From JBDGYW01 sp964518955 (GTDB lineage Bacteria; Gemmatimonadota; Gemmatimonadetes; Gemmatimonadales; GWC2-71-9), in the NCBI GenBank assembly GCA_964518955.1, contig CAZFHS010000020.1:1-64000 (forward strand): a stretch of 64,000 nt of DNA, read 5' to 3'. The notes beneath the pieces are model-generated. The model worked only from the letters and a program-made list of their open reading frames with translations, was not told the origin of the DNA and did no database searches. Positions 15,973 to 24,457 of the stretch are shown here, in pieces; position 1 is the first letter of the stretch; the number at the start of each line of letters is the position of its first letter. A program made the translations under genes and the position numbers.

Positions 15973-18654
15973 ATGCGCTACTCCTTGTCGTTCGCCACGT
16001 TGCTCGCGGTCATGTCGTTCGGGACGCAACCCATCTGGGGCCAGGCGGCTTCTGCGCGCCGCAGCAGCAGCGGCCCTACCCCGGTCACCGTCGCGGTCCT
16101 CGCCGTGGGCTCTACGCCGCGTCTGGACGGCAGGTTGGACGATGACGTGTGGCAAAACGCTCCAGTCGCTGACAGTTTCACCCAGGTCCTTCCCGACGAC
16201 GGCACACAGCCGAGCGAACGGACCGAGATCAAGGTGGCATACGACCAGGACGCGTTGTACGTGGCCGCTCGTCTCCATGACAGTGAGCCTGGCGGTGTCG
16301 TCAAGCGGTTGGGCCGTCGAGATACGTTCATTCAGAGCGACCTGTTTTGGCTCTCGATCGACTCGTATCACGACCATAGAACCGCGTTCCGGTTTGGCGT
16401 AAACCCGTCGGGCGTCCGCAGCGACTGGATGGCGACCAACGACAGTGACAACGAAGATTTCTCCTGGGATCCGGTTTGGGAGGTTGCCACGCGGGTCGAC
16501 TCACTCGGCTGGGTCGCCGAAATCAGGATTCCTTTCTCTCAACTCAGGTTTTCGTCGGCCGATGAACAGACTTGGGGCGTAAACTTCACGCGCTTCATCT
16601 TCCGCAAGAACGAATGGACGACGTGGAGCTGGTGGCCCAATACCGAACAGGGCTTCACCTCTCATTTTGGTCACCTGCAGGGGATCAGGGGCGTGCCGGC
16701 GCCCAGGCGGTTGGAGGTTCTTCCGTACACCGTGGCCAAGAGCGACTACACCGAGGGAGCGGATCCGGCCAACCCGTTCAATGACGGCAGCACGTACGGC
16801 ATGACCGGTGGACTGGACCTGAAGTACGGCGTCACCAGTGACCTCACGCTTGACGCAACTCTGCTGCCCGACTTCGGGCAGGTCGAAGCCGACCCCGCAG
16901 TGGTGAATCTCACTGAGTTCGAGACGTTCTATGAGGAGCGGAGGCCCTTCTTCGTAGAGGGCGCCAATCTGTTCCAGTTCGGAGCCGGCAGCGGAGGATT
17001 TGTGTTCGGCGCGCCGCAGCTCTTTTACTCTAGGCGTGTCGGGCGTGCGCCATCCGTGCCCGCATTCGAACCAGGCGGATATGTCGACAGCCCCAATGCA
17101 ACACGAATCCTAGGCGCCGCCAAGCTCTCCGGCCAGACTGCGGGGTGGTCTATCGGAGTGCTGAACGCTGTGACCGCGCGCGAGTTCGCCGAAGTCCAAC
17201 AGGCTGACGGCGCGAGGAGATCGGACCCGGTCGAGCCGCTCAGCAACTTCGGCGTGTTGAGCCTGCGCAAGGATTTCCGCGGCGGCGGCAGCGGTATCGG
17301 GGTACTCGCCACGAGCGTGAACCGCGACCTGAATGCGCCGGTGTTCAACTCGCTTCGCACGTCGGCCTACTCGGGCGGAGTCGATTTCTTTCACCGTTTC
17401 GCGGAAAACCAGTTCGCCGCGAGCGGTACCATAAGTGCGTCTCACATAACCGGTGACCCTGCTGCGATCACCATGGCGCAGCGCTCATCCGCCCGATACT
17501 ACCAGAGGCCGGACCAGGATTACGTCTCGGTTGACAGCAACGCTACCTCGATGACGGGCTACGCGGTCTCCGGCCAGGTAGGGAAGGTGGCGGGCAACTG
17601 GACGTACGGAATGGACCTGTTCGCCTACTCGCCCGGGTTCGAGGTCAATGACGCCGGATTCAATACGGAATCAGACAGGATATTCCACGGGCTCAGGCTG
17701 TCGCGCCGCTGGCTCAGGCCGGGCAAGGTGTTCCAGCAGGCCTTCATCAACACGACCTTTGCACAGAGCTGGAACTTCGGTGGCGAGCGGCAATTCCGTA
17801 GCCTGTTCCTCGGCATGAACGGAACCTTCCACAACTACTGGAGAGTGGGTGTCAACGGGGGCTACAACTTCACATCGCTGAACGATAGGACCACCCGCGG
17901 CGGCCCGTTGGCGGAAATGCCCAGTTCGTGGAATGGCAGCCTCTTCATCGGAACCGACTTCCGAAAGCCGGTTTCTGCGGGTGGCGCTGTCTTCTATGCG
18001 CGGAATCGCTATGACGGCTGGGGAACCGGTACCAACTTGAACGTATCGATGCGGCCGACAGGGGCGGTGAACATCACTCTCGGGTCGAGCTACAACAGGA
18101 CGCACTCGATAGGATTTTATGTGACCCAGTGGAGGGATCCAGCCGCCGCAACCGCCACCTACGGCAGCCACTATGTGTTCAGCGAGCTGGACCAGAAGAC
18201 GGTGGATGTCACAATACGAGCAGACGTGGCCGTCACTCCTGACCTGTCGGTGCAACTCTATGCACAACCTTTCTTCGCGACCGGCGACTACGTTCGCTTC
18301 AAGGAGCTTGCAAGGCCGAGGGAATACGACTTTTTCTACTACGGTGAGGACGGCAATTCCACCATCGAGCTGGATCCAGCATCGAACGCGTACACCGTCG
18401 ACACCGACGGACCGGGCCCCACAGGGCCAATCTCGTTCAGAAACCCCGACTTCCGCGTGAGGTCGCTCCGCGGCAACCTGGTGGTGCGCTGGGAGTACAT
18501 GCCCGGGTCAACGTTGTTCCTGGTATGGAACCACAACCGCTCGGGGTACTCGCCCGACCCGACGTTCAACCTCTCCGACGAGCTCGACGCCCTCTGGGGC
18601 GACAACCAGAAGAATACTCTCGTAGTGAAGGTGAATTATTGGTTGAGTTTTTAG
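15973..18654 (+). CDS. DUF5916 outer-membrane protein with N-terminal carbohydrate-binding-like domain
   Basis: 893 residues from MRYSLSFATLLAVMSFGTQP, which reads as a normal signal peptide ending near IWGQA; a start at 15901 would add 24 residues before the signal and has no better ribosome-binding site. Residues about 45-210 resemble a CBM9-like beta-sandwich (LDGRLDDDVWQNAP ... TEIKVAYDQDALYVAARLHD). The DUF5916 region follows (ATLLPDFGQVEADPAVVNLT, FYEERRPFFVEGANLF). The rest is a long run of amphipathic strands ending in WLSF, an outer-membrane barrel. Members are common in Gemmatimonadota and Bacteroidota; their substrates are unknown, and nothing in the neighbourhood suggests one. Confidence 0.88.
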   Translation: MRYSLSFATLLAVMSFGTQPIWGQAASARRSSSGPTPVTVAVLAVGSTPRLDGRLDDDVWQNAPVADSFTQVLPDDGTQPSERTEIKVAYDQDALYVAARLHDSEPGGVVKRLGRRDTFIQSDLFWLSIDSYHDHRTAFRFGVNPSGVRSDWMATNDSDNEDFSWDPVWEVATRVDSLGWVAEIRIPFSQLRFSSADEQTWGVNFTRFIFRKNEWTTWSWWPNTEQGFTSHFGHLQGIRGVPAPRRLEVLPYTVAKSDYTEGADPANPFNDGSTYGMTGGLDLKYGVTSDLTLDATLLPDFGQVEADPAVVNLTEFETFYEERRPFFVEGANLFQFGAGSGGFVFGAPQLFYSRRVGRAPSVPAFEPGGYVDSPNATRILGAAKLSGQTAGWSIGVLNAVTAREFAEVQQADGARRSDPVEPLSNFGVLSLRKDFRGGGSGIGVLATSVNRDLNAPVFNSLRTSAYSGGVDFFHRFAENQFAASGTISASHITGDPAAITMAQRSSARYYQRPDQDYVSVDSNATSMTGYAVSGQVGKVAGNWTYGMDLFAYSPGFEVNDAGFNTESDRIFHGLRLSRRWLRPGKVFQQAFINTTFAQSWNFGGERQFRSLFLGMNGTFHNYWRVGVNGGYNFTSLNDRTTRGGPLAEMPSSWNGSLFIGTDFRKPVSAGGAVFYARNRYDGWGTGTNLNVSMRPTGAVNITLGSSYNRTHSIGFYVTQWRDPAAATATYGSHYVFSELDQKTVDVTIRADVAVTPDLSVQLYAQPFFATGDYVRFKELARPREYDFFYYGEDGNSTIELDPASNAYTVDTDGPGPTGPISFRNPDFRVRSLRGNLVVRWEYMPGSTLFLVWNHNRSGYSPDPTFNLSDELDALWGDNQKNTLVVKVNYWLSF

Positions 18655-18724
18655 GGGAAGGGGGAATAGGACCACCTTTCCCCCTTCCCTCTTCCCTCTT
18701 CCCTCTTCCCTCTTCCCCATTCCC
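18655..18724 (+). terminator. G/A-rich hairpin and CTTCC tandem tract after the DUF5916 gene
   Basis: Immediately after the stop, GGGAAGGGGGAA (18655-18666) pairs perfectly with TTCCCCCTTCCC (18678-18689) around an 11-base loop. A CTCTTCC tandem repeat follows to about 18720. It may terminate transcription, although the U-tract is broken by C. The same purine or pyrimidine sequence type occurs at about 724-862 and 23743-23790. Confidence 0.5.
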
Positions 18725-18731
18725 TGAAGTA

Positions 18732-18772
18732 CCGGAGACATGGGTTACAGTAATCCGGGCACATAGGTGACA
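18732..18772 (-). mobile_element. Terminal repeats of a degraded IS481-like element
   Basis: Two direct 18-bp repeats on the minus strand, TGTCACCTATGTGCCCGG (18772-18755) and TGTAACCCATGTCTCCGG (18749-18732), are identical at 14 of 18 positions. They lie 3' of the transposase remnant. Repeated TGT-ACC-ATGT-CCGG boxes of this kind sit at the ends of some IS481-family elements. No matching left end was found. Confidence 0.5.
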
Positions 18773-18777
18773 CATGT

Positions 18778-19095
18778 TCAATGCGCCCGTCTCCTCAGAA
18801 TTTTGTATTTGAGGACCTCCCCGAATCTGTCGTTGAGTTCTCCAGTGGCTAGACGTCCGAAGTGGATTCGCCAGCAGTCGTCGTCGATTCTCTCTAGTCC
18901 CACAGATAATCGTCGCAGCACTTCTGAAACGAAATAGGTTTCTCCGCGCCATTTTATTGGGCCGCCTCGCTTCACTCGTCGCACCTCGAAATGCAGTGGA
19001 TAATCCGGGTCTTCTGGTCTCGCCGGATAATCCCTGGGGGATGGGGTATAGAAGTCGGCCGGCGGTTTCCTTCCCGCAGCCCGCGCGGCGCGGTT
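18778..19095 (-). pseudogene. C-terminal fragment of an IS481-type transposase
   Basis: The last roughly 95 codons read RKPPADFYTPSPRDYPARP, then YPLHFEVRRVKRGGPIKWRG, then LERIDDDCWRIHFGRL. This is the characteristic tail of IS481/rve-type transposases (KTPASxYxPSPRxYP ... YPGHFEVRRV...G.I.W ... GLE..DDG.W.V.FGPL). The catalytic DDE core and the N-terminal helix-turn-helix are missing: upstream sequence in the same frame is unrelated and runs into the antisense of the next gene's 3' end. It is therefore an inactive remnant. Together with the terminal repeats at 18732-18772 it marks an old insertion between the DUF5916 gene and the propeller gene. Confidence 0.75.
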
Positions 19096-19154
19096 GGATC
19101 CGGTTGCCGCATTGCGCCAGGAGTGAGGTAAAGGGGGAAGGGATTGCGGCTGGC

Positions 19155-20294
19155 CTAGGGAAGCTGGTATCGCTCGAGAGTGAGTAGGCCCATCTCGTCT
19201 GCCCATGTCGCGTAGAGGTGATCCGCTCCGAGGCCAACCAGCGCACGGTGTTGTGGCAGGACAATCGTCCTGATTCTCGCCCCCGACCGATCGATCACGT
19301 CCAGCTCCGGCCGCGCATTGCTCCGCAGGTACCGCTGCACACACACCGTTCCGTCCGCTCGCGCGAATACTTTACCCGGCACGAACGGCGGGAACTCCTC
19401 CGCAAACTCCTCAGAGCGGGCCATTCGGTTGACCTCCTGCTCCGAAACGCTGGCGCGGGTGATCGCCGTCGGACCCTGCCCACGCCCGGCCTGGTAGGTC
19501 GAAAGCAGAAATTCACGGACCGCATCGCGTTTGTCGTCTGTCGAAACCTCGAGCTTCTCGTAGGAAATCGTGGGCCCAACCACGGTTCGGCCGTCGGGTG
19601 CGATCCAGTCGACGCGATAAGAATCGGATCGTACGACCGCCAACCAGCCGTCCGGGGCAACCGACCAGTCATCCCGGCCTGCATACATCACGATGGGAAT
19701 ACCAGGCAGTCGACTCTCGCGTCGAGCGCGGGGAGTGGATGTTTTGATTCGTACTTGGTCGAAAACCCTCAGCCCAGACCCGGAGCTCCATCGAGCGATG
19801 GGAACGGAATCGCTGCGCGGCGGGCCGAGGGCGAAGGGAGACAGCGCAAAGTAGATCTCGCCCTGCGCGTCAGCCGCCGTGGGGTTCATGGAGTAAGCCT
19901 CACCATGAGCCGTGGGCGAAAACGTCCGCGCGAATTGAAGGTCAGGGCTGATGACCGTGAGCCGCGAGTTACCGATGTCGACCATCAACGTCGAATCGCC
20001 GGGCAGCGCCAGGAGCTGGCGAGGCAAGCGATACTCCTGAGGTCCAGACCCAACGCTGCCCACGTCGTCAACCGTACCGTTCTCGAAATCGACCACAGCC
20101 AGGCGCTGCTCGAGCCAGTCGGTGACCAGGACTCTGCCATCTGACAGTTCTCGAAGGCCGATGATCTTGCTAAACGTCTCGTTTGCCTGCGCAGTAGGAG
20201 CGCCAACTGTATCGATGGAGCTTTCCTGAGCCGACAAATCGCCCAGAGTGCAGAAAATTGCCAGGGAAGACGCACAGAGAATCGCCTTAGTCAA
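19155..20294 (-). CDS. Exported six-bladed beta-propeller-like protein
   Basis: 379 residues from a TTG start, chosen because AAGGGGTGG precedes it and it directly begins the signal peptide (LTKAILCASSLAIFCTLGDLSAQ). The longer frame to 20363 adds an unlikely basic N-terminus. The mature protein shows repeated blade motifs: LRELSDGRVLVTDWLEQRLAVVDF, VDIGNSRLTVISPDL, WSVAPDGWLAVVRSDSYRVDW and VFARADGTVCVQRY, typical of six-bladed NHL/6-bladed propeller proteins abundant in Gemmatimonadota. It is probably periplasmic and protein- or ligand-binding. It stands alone on the minus strand with the IS remnant at its 3' end. Confidence 0.8.
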   Translation of the reverse strand: MTKAILCASSLAIFCTLGDLSAQESSIDTVGAPTAQANETFSKIIGLRELSDGRVLVTDWLEQRLAVVDFENGTVDDVGSVGSGPQEYRLPRQLLALPGDSTLMVDIGNSRLTVISPDLQFARTFSPTAHGEAYSMNPTAADAQGEIYFALSPFALGPPRSDSVPIARWSSGSGLRVFDQVRIKTSTPRARRESRLPGIPIVMYAGRDDWSVAPDGWLAVVRSDSYRVDWIAPDGRTVVGPTISYEKLEVSTDDKRDAVREFLLSTYQAGRGQGPTAITRASVSEQEVNRMARSEEFAEEFPPFVPGKVFARADGTVCVQRYLRSNARPELDVIDRSGARIRTIVLPQHRALVGLGADHLYATWADEMGLLTLERYQLP

Positions 20295-20489
20295 TTCGCC
20301 ACCCCTTCTGTAATGGCCTACTTGCCCGCGACGCTCGCCGGCAAATCGGTTGTAACAAGACAAACCACAGCCTCACTAACAATCTAAACAGGTATCGCAA
20401 CTCCGATATGCGGAGCCGCGCCAGCCTCTCTTCGACTGGCATTTGGACACCGCTTCCTCCGGGAATCGCGGGTTCAGATGGGAGGAGAA

Positions 20490-21578
20490 ATGATTGCTAA
20501 GGGAAGTGCACTTTTACTCACCAGACAGTACATGGCCGCATCCGCCCTTGCTGGGCTCGCCTGCTCGAGTCCGCTGGACGGCATCGACTTTCAAGAGACC
20601 GCGGGCACGAGCTGCAGTATCAACACATCCGAGATCTTTTCTGGCGGACCCGGGAAAGACGGGATTCCGGCGCTCACGAATCCCACCATGGTGTTACCCG
20701 AGGACCCTGGAACAGAATACCTACTGCCTAACGACCGGGTGGTCGGGCTCGCGATCGGCGGTCAGGCTTTGGCCATCCCCATCAACATCCTCTGGTGGCA
20801 CGAGATCGTGAACTTCGATGTCGCTGGTCGCAAGCTCGCGGTGACTCATTGCCCGCTGACAGGGTCCAGCATGGTTTTCGACAGAGCACTGGCGGGCGGC
20901 GCGGAGTTCGGCGTTTCGGGCCTACTGTACCAGAACAACCTCATTATGTACGACCGCAACACCGAGGAATCTCTTTGGCCCCAGATGGCTCGGCACTCGA
21001 GGTGCGGCCCGAAGGACGGGCTCGAGCTGGAGATGATCCCGGCCATCGAGATGACTTGGGACGGTTGGCAGACGCTCCACCCTCACACCCAGGTGGTCAG
21101 CTCCGAGACGGCGTTCGGACGCAACTACCGGGTGTACCCATACGACGACTACGACCAGCTCAACAATTCGCAGGTGTTGTTCCCAATGGGGCCACTCGAT
21201 CGCAGGCGGCCTCCGAAAGAACGCGTACTGGGCGTTCCTGATGGGGAAAACGGCGGTAGGGCGTACCCGTACGGCCTTCTCGAATCACTCGGCCCAGAGG
21301 CGATGGTCGAAGGCGACGGGGACGTGATCTTCTGGGACAGTCAGCGCCAAGCAGCCATGGCTTACTCCACTCTGCTCGACGGCCAGAATCTGACCTTCGA
21401 GTTCGGCCAGGGGCAGATCAGGGACACGGAAACTCAAAGCGTCTGGCGCATTGACGGATTGGCGGTCTCCGGCCCGATGGCCGGCCGGCGGCTGGAGCCG
21501 GTGGCCGACGCATACGTGGCGTATTGGTTTGCCTGGGCGGCGTTTCATCCTCAGACGACGCTGTGGAGTGCGCCATGA
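20490..21578 (+). CDS. DUF3179 lipoprotein
   Basis: 362 residues from MIAKGSALLL; the start is fixed by GGGAGGAGAA right before the ATG, four codons after an earlier ATG. The signal sequence ends in lipobox LAGLAC. The rest is a full DUF3179 domain: LPNDRVVGLAIGGQALAIPI, NILWWHEIVNFDVAGRKLAVTHCPLTGSSMVF and YQNNLIMYDR with SLWPQ. Conserved Cys in THCPLTG and His/Trp residues suggest a metal or redox role, but the family has no established activity. It overlaps the barrel gene by 4 bp and leads an operon that continues with an exported thioredoxin and CcdA. Confidence 0.85.
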   Translation: MIAKGSALLLTRQYMAASALAGLACSSPLDGIDFQETAGTSCSINTSEIFSGGPGKDGIPALTNPTMVLPEDPGTEYLLPNDRVVGLAIGGQALAIPINILWWHEIVNFDVAGRKLAVTHCPLTGSSMVFDRALAGGAEFGVSGLLYQNNLIMYDRNTEESLWPQMARHSRCGPKDGLELEMIPAIEMTWDGWQTLHPHTQVVSSETAFGRNYRVYPYDDYDQLNNSQVLFPMGPLDRRRPPKERVLGVPDGENGGRAYPYGLLESLGPEAMVEGDGDVIFWDSQRQAAMAYSTLLDGQNLTFEFGQGQIRDTETQSVWRIDGLAVSGPMAGRRLEPVADAYVAYWFAWAAFHPQTTLWSAP

Positions 21579-22480
21579 TCGGCAAGCGCGCAACGCGCAA
21601 CGTTTCCGCCATGATCCTTGCTGCCGGGATGATGGCGCCTGCAACCGCGTCAGGACAGGCAATATGCAGCGCGCCGCATTCGTCGCCCTCGTTGGTGCAG
21701 AACGGTTCGATGCGGACGCTCACGCCTGGTTCGGGCTGGCTTCAGGTGTCCGTGTACCGTCAGCAGGCTGATGAATCGTTCAATCATTTGGGCACTCGCC
21801 AACTGTTCCTTGCGAACGGCCAGTTCGATACGCGTTCGGTATTCCTGACCGGCGCGCTCGGTCTCGTGCCCGGGCTCGAGCTGTGGGCACAGGTACCCGT
21901 GCACAACCTCAGTGCTGACGCCGCCGGCGAAACGAGCAGTACGACTGGTGTCGGTGACGTGCGAGTTGCAGGGAGACTCGGGTCGGAACTCTTTGGGCTC
22001 ACGATCCCGTTGGCGCTGCGCGCGGGAGTGAAGATACCGGGCAGCGACTTCCCGGTGGATGCCACGGTGCTGCCGCTCACCGAAGGGCAGCTCGACTTCG
22101 AAGCCAGCGTCGAAACGGCAAGTCGACTCGGTGCCCTTCCCCTCTACGTGACAGGCTGGGTCGGGTACCGGTGGCGGACCGAGAACCAAAAGGCGGCGCG
22201 TGAGCCCGGCGACGAGGCATATGCTCACCTAGCGCTCGGCGCGTTTGCGGGGGATTTCATTTTCGAGTTGGCAGCAGACGGTCTGCGGGGTCGCGCTCCA
22301 GTTGCTCAGGGGGTATGGCTCGATGGAGAGCGCAGGCGTCTGCTGCAACTCATCCCGACCGTCGGTTACGAGTTGGGACCCGGCCGTTTGGAAGTCACCA
22401 GCCAGGTGCCGGTCTACGGAAAGAACCTGCCGAGTGCTGTTGGGATGAGCATCGGCTACCGATTCGCGTGGGGCCTCTGA
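21575..22480 (+). CDS. Outer-membrane beta-barrel protein (MetA/transporter-like)
   Basis: 301 residues from MIGKRATRNVSAMILAAGMM, with the ATG overlapping the DUF3179 stop (ATGA). A signal peptide ends near ASGQA. The mature sequence is a series of alternating strands (WLQVSVYRQQ, LELWAQVPVHNL, GVGDVRVAGRL, LPLYVTGWVGYRW, LEVTSQVPVYGKN) ending in an aromatic IGYRFAWGL, as expected for an outer-membrane barrel of the phenol-degradation MetA-like superfamily. A role in moving or sensing a small substrate is only an inference. Confidence 0.75.
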   Translation: MIGKRATRNVSAMILAAGMMAPATASGQAICSAPHSSPSLVQNGSMRTLTPGSGWLQVSVYRQQADESFNHLGTRQLFLANGQFDTRSVFLTGALGLVPGLELWAQVPVHNLSADAAGETSSTTGVGDVRVAGRLGSELFGLTIPLALRAGVKIPGSDFPVDATVLPLTEGQLDFEASVETASRLGALPLYVTGWVGYRWRTENQKAAREPGDEAYAHLALGAFAGDFIFELAADGLRGRAPVAQGVWLDGERRRLLQLIPTVGYELGPGRLEVTSQVPVYGKNLPSAVGMSIGYRFAWGL

Positions 22481-22553
22481 GGCAACCTCTTGCGAGGTTG
22501 CCTGAAGCAGATCTCGTACGAGATCTGCAGAGCAAACCTCTTTCGAGGTTTTC
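22481..22553 (+). repeat. Array of three covarying 22-nt hairpins between the barrel and thioredoxin genes
   Basis: Three consecutive units, each 9 + 4 + 9 nt. Unit 1, 22481-22502: arms GGCAACCTC/GAGGTTGCC, loop TTGC. Unit 2, 22507-22528: arms GCAGATCTC/GAGATCTGC, loop GTAC. Unit 3, 22532-22553: arms GCAAACCTC/GAGGTTTTC (one mismatch), loop TTTC. All share the CTC-N4-GAG core, and units 1 and 3 are followed by TGAA. Arm sequences differ but pairing is kept, which indicates selection on structure. The array starts right after the barrel stop codon and could attenuate or stabilise the polycistronic mRNA. Confidence 0.8.
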
Positions 22554-22618
22554 TGAAAAGGGACCCGGATGGGATAGATGAAGAATGAAGAGTAATAACC
22601 AAAAGAGAGGTACGAACG

Positions 22619-23029
22619 ATGACTTCGACAAAGAGAATCTCCCAAACACTTGCGACCGCTCTGGCCGCACTCGTGTTGACAGTCGGCACGCTCAACGCAC
22701 AAGGCAGGGAGGCGTTCACCGAGGAACGGTTCGAGGTTCTTCAGGCTGCTGGAGAACTGGTACTGTTGAGCGTACATGCCGACTGGTGCGGCACCTGCGC
22801 ACGTCAGGTGGACATCCTGTCTGCGTTTCCCGAGAAGCATCCAAACACCGACCTGTACGTGCTCGTGGTCGACTTTGACAAGCAGAAGGAATGGGTCAGG
22901 CACTTCGGCGCTCCCAGTCAGTCGACACTCGTCTTGTTCAACGGTGAAGAGCGCGTCTGGTTCTCGGTAGGCGAGACCGACGAGGACGAGATTTACGGTC
23001 AGATCGCCGAGGCAGCTGGAGCGCGGTAA
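22619..23029 (+). CDS. Exported thioredoxin-fold protein
   Basis: 136 residues. A signal peptide (residues 1-28, ending LNAQG) precedes a thioredoxin domain with the redox motif WCGTC (Cys57, Cys60) and the usual Pro-containing loop (APSQSTLVLF). GAGAGG lies upstream of the ATG. Its last base is shared with the ccdA start (TAATG), so reductant delivered through CcdA is the natural partner. It should act in the periplasm as a thiol reductant or resulfurating factor, perhaps for the cysteine-bearing DUF3179 protein two genes upstream. Confidence 0.88.
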   Translation: MTSTKRISQTLATALAALVLTVGTLNAQGREAFTEERFEVLQAAGELVLLSVHADWCGTCARQVDILSAFPEKHPNTDLYVLVVDFDKQKEWVRHFGAPSQSTLVLFNGEERVWFSVGETDEDEIYGQIAEAAGAR

Positions 23030-23742
23030 TGAGCCTCGACTTTGCGGCAGTTCCGTTGGCTTTGATGGCCGGTGTGGTCGGAGTTCTATCTCCATGCGTT
23101 TGGCCGCTAGTGCCCGTCGTCACTTCGGCGGCGGCGGGTAGCGGCCGCACCGGTCCCATCTATCTGGCTGGCGGGCTGTCGCTCTCGTTCGCCGTGGCGG
23201 GTACGCTTTTCACGTGGTTGACCGTCAGTGTCGGATTGAACACCGAGGTCTTCCGATACTTCGCAGCCGCGCTCCTGGTGACGCTCGGCGCCATTCTCGT
23301 CGTGCCCGCATTAGGCAGCTGGGTAACACTCAAGCTCTCGATGCTGTCGGGCAGAATGGGTATTCAGCCTGGTAACAACCCCGTTTCTGCTCCTGGGCAG
23401 TTCGGTGTCGGTGCACTGCTCGGGTTCGTTTGGCTGCCATGCGTAGGTCCGACACTAGGTGCTGCTGTCGCTCTTGCTGCCCTGGGCCAGAACATGCCGA
23501 TGGCCTTCATCGTGATGCTTGCGTACGGCATTGGTACCGCCGGTGTCCTCCTCGCTGCCGGGATGGTATCGAGCAAGGTGCTGCTTCGCTCACGAACTGG
23601 TGTGATTTCACGCGCTCAACTCGGCAAAAAAATGCTTGGGTGGTCGGTGTTGGTGTTGGGGCTGCTGGTGCTTACCAAGACGGACAAAGTATTGGAGGCT
23701 TGGGCCGTGGGGTTGTTGCCGGGGTGGGTTTATAGTCTTTAG
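23029..23742 (+). CDS. CcdA/DsbD-type transmembrane thiol-disulfide transporter
   Basis: 237 residues with about six membrane helices and the two family cysteines: Cys23 in LSPCVWPLVP and Cys138 in WLPCVGPTLG. CcdA-type proteins pass electrons from cytoplasmic thioredoxin across the membrane to periplasmic thiol proteins, here most likely the thioredoxin encoded directly upstream (TAATG overlap). The gene ends the DUF3179-barrel-Trx-CcdA operon. Confidence 0.88.
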   Translation: MSLDFAAVPLALMAGVVGVLSPCVWPLVPVVTSAAAGSGRTGPIYLAGGLSLSFAVAGTLFTWLTVSVGLNTEVFRYFAAALLVTLGAILVVPALGSWVTLKLSMLSGRMGIQPGNNPVSAPGQFGVGALLGFVWLPCVGPTLGAAVALAALGQNMPMAFIVMLAYGIGTAGVLLAAGMVSSKVLLRSRTGVISRAQLGKKMLGWSVLVLGLLVLTKTDKVLEAWAVGLLPGWVYSL

Positions 23743-23790
23743 AGGGAAGGGGGAAGGGGGAAAGGGACGGATGAGCGGGAGAGGGAGGCG
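23743..23790. repeat. Purine-rich low-complexity tract
   Basis: Repeated GGGAAGG(GGGAA) units between the convergent ccdA-like gene and the gene at 23802. Same sequence type as 724-862 (complementary strand) and 18655-18724. Confidence 0.6.
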
Positions 23791-23801
23791 TTGGAGTCCG
23801 C

Positions 23802-24137
23802 TCACCCTCTAAACCAGAGACCGATGATGGGGATGAATAGCGCTGCCCAAACGGCAAACATCCAGCGCGTGTGCGATGCCAGCCTGCGTTCGAGAGTCGC
23901 CTCGATTGCTGACATGCGTTGCTCGAGCTGGCTGAAACGAACCTCGACCTTGGCTTCCGACGCACCAATACGTTCATCCATTCGTGCGGCGAAACGCTGG
24001 AAGTTCAGTTCATTGAACTCACGAAGTTCGTTGCGGTACGTCAGGTCCACCTGATTGAACCACTCCACCAACTCGTTCGCGATCTGTTCCCCGAGTTGAT
24101 CGTAACAGGCTTTCGAAAGCTTGGCCGTCACCGGCAT
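23802..24137 (-). CDS. Small coiled-coil protein with C-terminal membrane anchor
   Basis: 111 residues. The N-terminus MPVTAKLSKACYDQLGEQIA and WFNQVD are followed by a long heptad-rich helix (RNELREFNELNFQRFAARMD ... VEVRFSQLEQRMSAIEATLE) and a single C-terminal membrane helix (WMFAVWAALFIPIIGLWF). The design matches small tail-anchored coiled-coil proteins I have seen repeatedly in Gemmatimonadota and related phyla; their role is unknown. The kinase remnant lies immediately upstream. Confidence 0.75.
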   Translation of the reverse strand: MPVTAKLSKACYDQLGEQIANELVEWFNQVDLTYRNELREFNELNFQRFAARMDERIGASEAKVEVRFSQLEQRMSAIEATLERRLASHTRWMFAVWAALFIPIIGLWFRG

Positions 24138-24274
24138 GTCAGCGCTTCCAGGATACTAGAAGGCTGACAACATACAAGGTACGCTCGGCTCGGCATGTAC
24201 CGAAAGAGCGCGGACGGCAACCGACAATATGCGGAGGATTGCAGCATGTAGATCGAGACGATTTGTGATTTCAG

Positions 24275-24457
24275 ATAGGCGTGGACTACGTTTTCCGAGT
24301 GCGCTTTGGCCAGTGCGTCCACTACTTCCTTCAGGATCCGCACCGCATCAGCAATCGGCAGCTCGCCCTCGCGCGATAGCTTCTCGCGAAGTGACTCACC
24401 CTTCACGTATGGCATGACATAGTACAGCGGCGTTTTCCCGCGGGTCGAATCGGAGCG
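24275..24457 (-). pseudogene. Fragment of a eukaryote-like Ser/Thr protein kinase
   Basis: In one frame this reads GKTPLYYVMPYVKGESLREK, then LSREGELPIADAVRILKEVV and DALAKAHSENVVHAYLK. That is the beta4-beta5 to catalytic-loop part of a Pkn-type kinase (LYYVMPYVEGESL ... VVHRDLKPxN). The HRD motif is broken (HAYLK in place of HRDLKP), and homology stops there. The ATP-binding lobe before it and the C-lobe after it are absent: the frame is bounded by the genes at 24137 and 24458. It is a decayed or internally deleted kinase. Confidence 0.7.

Noticed and set aside
19096..19344. Upstream part of the frame containing the transposase tail
   Set aside because: No resemblance to the transposase core and partly antisense to the propeller gene's 3' end; only the last roughly 95 codons are counted as remnant.
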